The position numbers and the translations under genes were made by a program. Of a DNA stretch of 5,553 nucleotides, positions 5,419-5,553 are shown piece after piece. The stretch comes from a bacterium (lineage in GTDB: Bacteria > UBP14 > UBA6098 > B30-G16). The number at the start of each line of letters is the position of its first letter. The first letter of the stretch is position 1. Below the pieces are notes generated by a model. That model ran no database searches. It was given only the letters and a program-made list of their open reading frames with translations, and was not told the DNA's origin. The stretch covers positions 1 through 5,553 of the forward strand of contig JAUXEQ010000109.1 in NCBI GenBank assembly GCA_030620455.1. Direction: 5' to 3'.

Positions 5419-5553
5419 ATGGACAAGCGAATGATAATTGGAATTGTATTTGTAGCTATAATCTTGATTCTGACGCCTATTTACCAAAAATGGGTATTGA
5501 AAAACACAACTTCCGTTCCTGAAATCACAGAAACAGACTCACTTGTCACATCA
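5419..5553 (+). CDS. yidC: Probable membrane protein insertase YidC, N-terminal 45 residues (3' end outside window)
   Basis: The frame opens at ATG 5419 after AAGGAG (5408-5413) and is still open at the right edge. The product starts MDKRMIIGIVFVAIILILTP, then YQKWVLKN and a Thr/Ser/Glu-rich stretch. The MDKR start followed at once by one uncleaved membrane helix and then a low-complexity polar region is typical of YidC from double-membraned bacteria, in which the first helix precedes a large periplasmic domain. YidC inserts and folds inner membrane proteins with or without SecYEG. The catalytic five-helix core is beyond the window, so the call rests on the N-terminus only; another single-helix anchored protein cannot be excluded. 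The usual upstream neighbours rnpA and yidD are absent; instead a divergent prepilin peptidase gene lies 132 bases away. Confidence 0.65.
   Translation, partial: MDKRMIIGIVFVAIILILTPIYQKWVLKNTTSVPEITETDSLVTS

Overview
This is an AT-rich bacterial window with six protein genes, four complete and two cut by the window edges. The gene content suggests an anaerobic, double-membraned bacterium, possibly one of the uncultured FCB-like or WOR-3-like candidate phyla. The grounds are a ferredoxin-linked 2-oxoacid oxidoreductase, a type IV prepilin peptidase, and a pair of membrane proteins whose sequence style I associate loosely with those lineages. The taxonomic guess is inference only and has low confidence.

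Layout. Positions 1-995 hold the end of one membrane protein gene and a complete 212-residue polytopic membrane protein, tightly spaced on the + strand and probably one operon. Positions 996-1332 have no convincing gene; they hold weak hairpins, a 12-codon ORF with a good ribosome-binding site, and a perfect TATAAT inside a small inverted repeat. Positions 1333-4370 hold a two-gene + strand unit: a PLP-dependent cysteine desulfurase-family protein and the alpha subunit of indolepyruvate:ferredoxin oxidoreductase (IorA). Positions 4477-5286, on the - strand and convergent with iorA, encode a type IV prepilin peptidase. After a 132-bp divergent spacer with a long imperfect inverted repeat, a + strand gene starts at 5419 whose first 45 residues look like the membrane insertase YidC.

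How the genes fit together. IorA carries thiamine diphosphate and two C-terminal [4Fe-4S] sites. It would oxidise aryl pyruvates from aromatic amino acids to aryl acetyl-CoA and reduce ferredoxin. The upstream desulfurase could supply sulfur, but a direct link to IorA is only inferred from adjacency. The usual partner subunit gene iorB is not next to iorA here. The prepilin peptidase and YidC both concern membrane protein biogenesis, but they are divergently transcribed. I found no CRISPR array, tRNA, rRNA, insertion sequence or obvious mobile element. I see no clear new multi-gene system; the most open items are the uncharacterised membrane protein pair, the orphan iorA, and the inverted repeat upstream of yidC.
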